Shown here piece by piece: positions 6,485 to 6,939 of a DNA stretch of 6,939 nt. The notes beneath the pieces are model-generated. The model did no database searches. It was not told the origin of the DNA and worked only from the letters and a program-made list of their open reading frames with translations. Each line of letters begins with the position of its first letter. Positions within the stretch are counted from its first letter, which is position 1. The DNA comes from an uncultured Erysipelotrichaceae bacterium (GTDB lineage Bacteria > Bacillota_I > Bacilli_A > RF39 > UBA660), in the NCBI GenBank assembly GCA_902783215.1, contig CACZQD010000092.1:1-6939 (forward strand), read 5' to 3'. Both the position numbers and the translations under genes were made by a program.

Positions 6485-6612
6485 GAGATAATTTAATATC
6501 CTAACTAATCAAACAATTTTGTCATATATTACCAAATAGAATTAATTATTATAACTAGAACGATCTAATAATTCATCTATGTTATTCTACTCATTTTTTA
6601 AAACGTAAATTA

Positions 6613-6642
6613 AAAGAATTCAAGCTTTATCTTGAATTCTTT
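6613..6642 (-). terminator. Probable intrinsic terminator after the Rpn-family gene
   Basis: A perfect 12-bp inverted repeat has arms AAAGAATTCAAG (6613-6624) and CTTGAATTCTTT (6631-6642) with a 6-nt loop. On the minus strand it lies about 56 nt after the stop codon of the upstream gene, and the 3' arm ends in TTTT followed by AATTT. The U-tract is short and interrupted and the stem has only three G-C pairs, so it may be leaky. It separates the nuclease gene from the rlmN operon. Confidence 0.6.
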
Positions 6643-6698
6643 CTATTAACAAAATTTATGATATATCGTAACAGTATGAAACAAATTTTTTATCTATC

Positions 6699-6939
6699 TT
6701 ATTTCAAATCATCAATTTGTTCTTTCGTTAAATTAGTTGCTTTTACAATATCATTTATTGGGATATTCATTTTTAATAGATTTTTTGCAATATCTAATTT
6801 ATTTTTTTCAATACCTTGTTCAATTCCTTGCTCAATTCCTTGTTCCATGCCTTGATTAAATCCATGATCATATATACTTTGATTTTCTATTGCATATTCT
6901 TCTTCATTTGTTAAAAATTCAACAAATTCACTATCATCA
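6699..6939 (-). CDS. C-terminal end of an Rpn-family PD-(D/E)XK nuclease/transposase-like protein (partial)
   Basis: Only the last 79 residues are in the window; the gene continues past the right edge, so the nuclease core cannot be seen. The visible tail has an acidic segment (EFVEFLTNEEEYA), then four tandem tetrapeptides QGME-QGIE-QGIE-QGIE. It ends with KLDIAKNLLKMNIPINDIVKATNLTKEQIDDLK, which closely follows the usual end of Rpn/YhgA-like proteins, where an EG/QG-rich repeat precedes an IAxxLLxxGxxxxxIxxxTGLSxxEI-type helix pair. The family was long annotated as putative transposase; members studied in E. coli (Rpn) are DNA nucleases that promote RecA-independent recombination. They are often multi-copy. 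The plus-strand reading frame over this segment is a shadow of the repeat. Confidence 0.78.
   Translation of the reverse strand, partial: DDSEFVEFLTNEEEYAIENQSIYDHGFNQGMEQGIEQGIEQGIEKNKLDIAKNLLKMNIPINDIVKATNLTKEQIDDLK
6809..6856 (-). repeat. Four tandem 12-bp units encoding QG(I/M)E
   Basis: Plus-strand units are caataccttgtt (6809-6820), caattccttgct (6821-6832), caattccttgtt (6833-6844) and ccatgccttgat (6845-6856). The middle two differ at one base and the outer two are more diverged. Because the unit is 12 bp, gain or loss of a copy keeps the reading frame. Confidence 0.85.

Noticed and set aside
6485..6612. Search for a riboswitch, small RNA or small gene upstream of rlmN
   Set aside because: The stretch is AT-rich with no convincing stem set, conserved RNA motif or start with a ribosome binding site. 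A further weak TTGTTT-based promoter match was not convincing.
6658..6855. Plus-strand open frame with a Cys-Ser-Ile-Pro repeat, resembling a small membrane protein
   Set aside because: The repeat is the reverse reading of the QGIE repeat of the Rpn-family tail on the minus strand, which matches a known family end to its stop codon.
1..6939. CRISPR array, tRNA, rRNA, insertion-sequence ends, or phage or defence system
   Set aside because: No spaced direct repeats, tRNA-like cloverleaf, terminal inverted repeats or recognisable defence proteins were seen; the only accessory gene is the Rpn-type fragment at the right edge.

Overview
The window is a tightly packed, strongly AT-rich stretch (roughly 30% GC by eye) in which every supported gene lies on the minus strand. 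It reads like a low-GC Gram-positive of the Bacilli/Erysipelotrichia type, possibly an uncultured gut lineage. The evidence is gene order, strong Shine-Dalgarno sites, and a Ser/Thr kinase with wall-binding PASTA repeats. Tryptophan is TGG, and rlmN and rsgA both end in TGA. The genome therefore uses the standard bacterial code and not the Mycoplasma code in which TGA is Trp. The taxonomic placement is an inference.

Read in the direction of transcription (right to left), the layout is as follows. (1) At 6939-6699 is the C-terminal tail of an Rpn/PD-(D/E)XK 'transposase-like' nuclease with a QGIE tetrapeptide repeat, followed by a hairpin terminator at about 6613-6642. (2) A promoter at about 6456-6484 starts the operon rlmN - stp/prpC - prkC - rsgA - rpe. 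Its genes abut or overlap (ATGA, a 1-nt gap, TAATG, a 4-nt gap) and most ribosome binding sites lie inside the preceding gene. (3) A second promoter at about 1294-1322, just after rpe, drives tig (trigger factor). (4) The tig stop codon lies in the loop of a probable intrinsic terminator that runs to the left window edge.

rlmN-prpC-prkC-rsgA-rpe is a well known Firmicutes neighbourhood. RlmN modifies 23S rRNA and tRNA, RsgA matures the 30S subunit, trigger factor meets nascent chains, and the PrkC/Stp pair couples cell-wall state to protein phosphorylation. In Bacillus the phosphatase acts on PrkC and its substrates. RsgA-family GTPases are known PrkC substrates in B. subtilis, so the linkage fits a link between growth state and ribosome function.

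This is mainly a housekeeping region and I see no clearly new system. The most unusual points are an InlB-type B-repeat fused to the end of PrkC with four extracytoplasmic cysteines, an RsgA that appears to lack the G5 loop, a GDSR-to-GDSS change in the phosphatase, and the terminator built around the tig stop codon. Two start sites have been moved inward from the longest reading frame (tig and rsgA).
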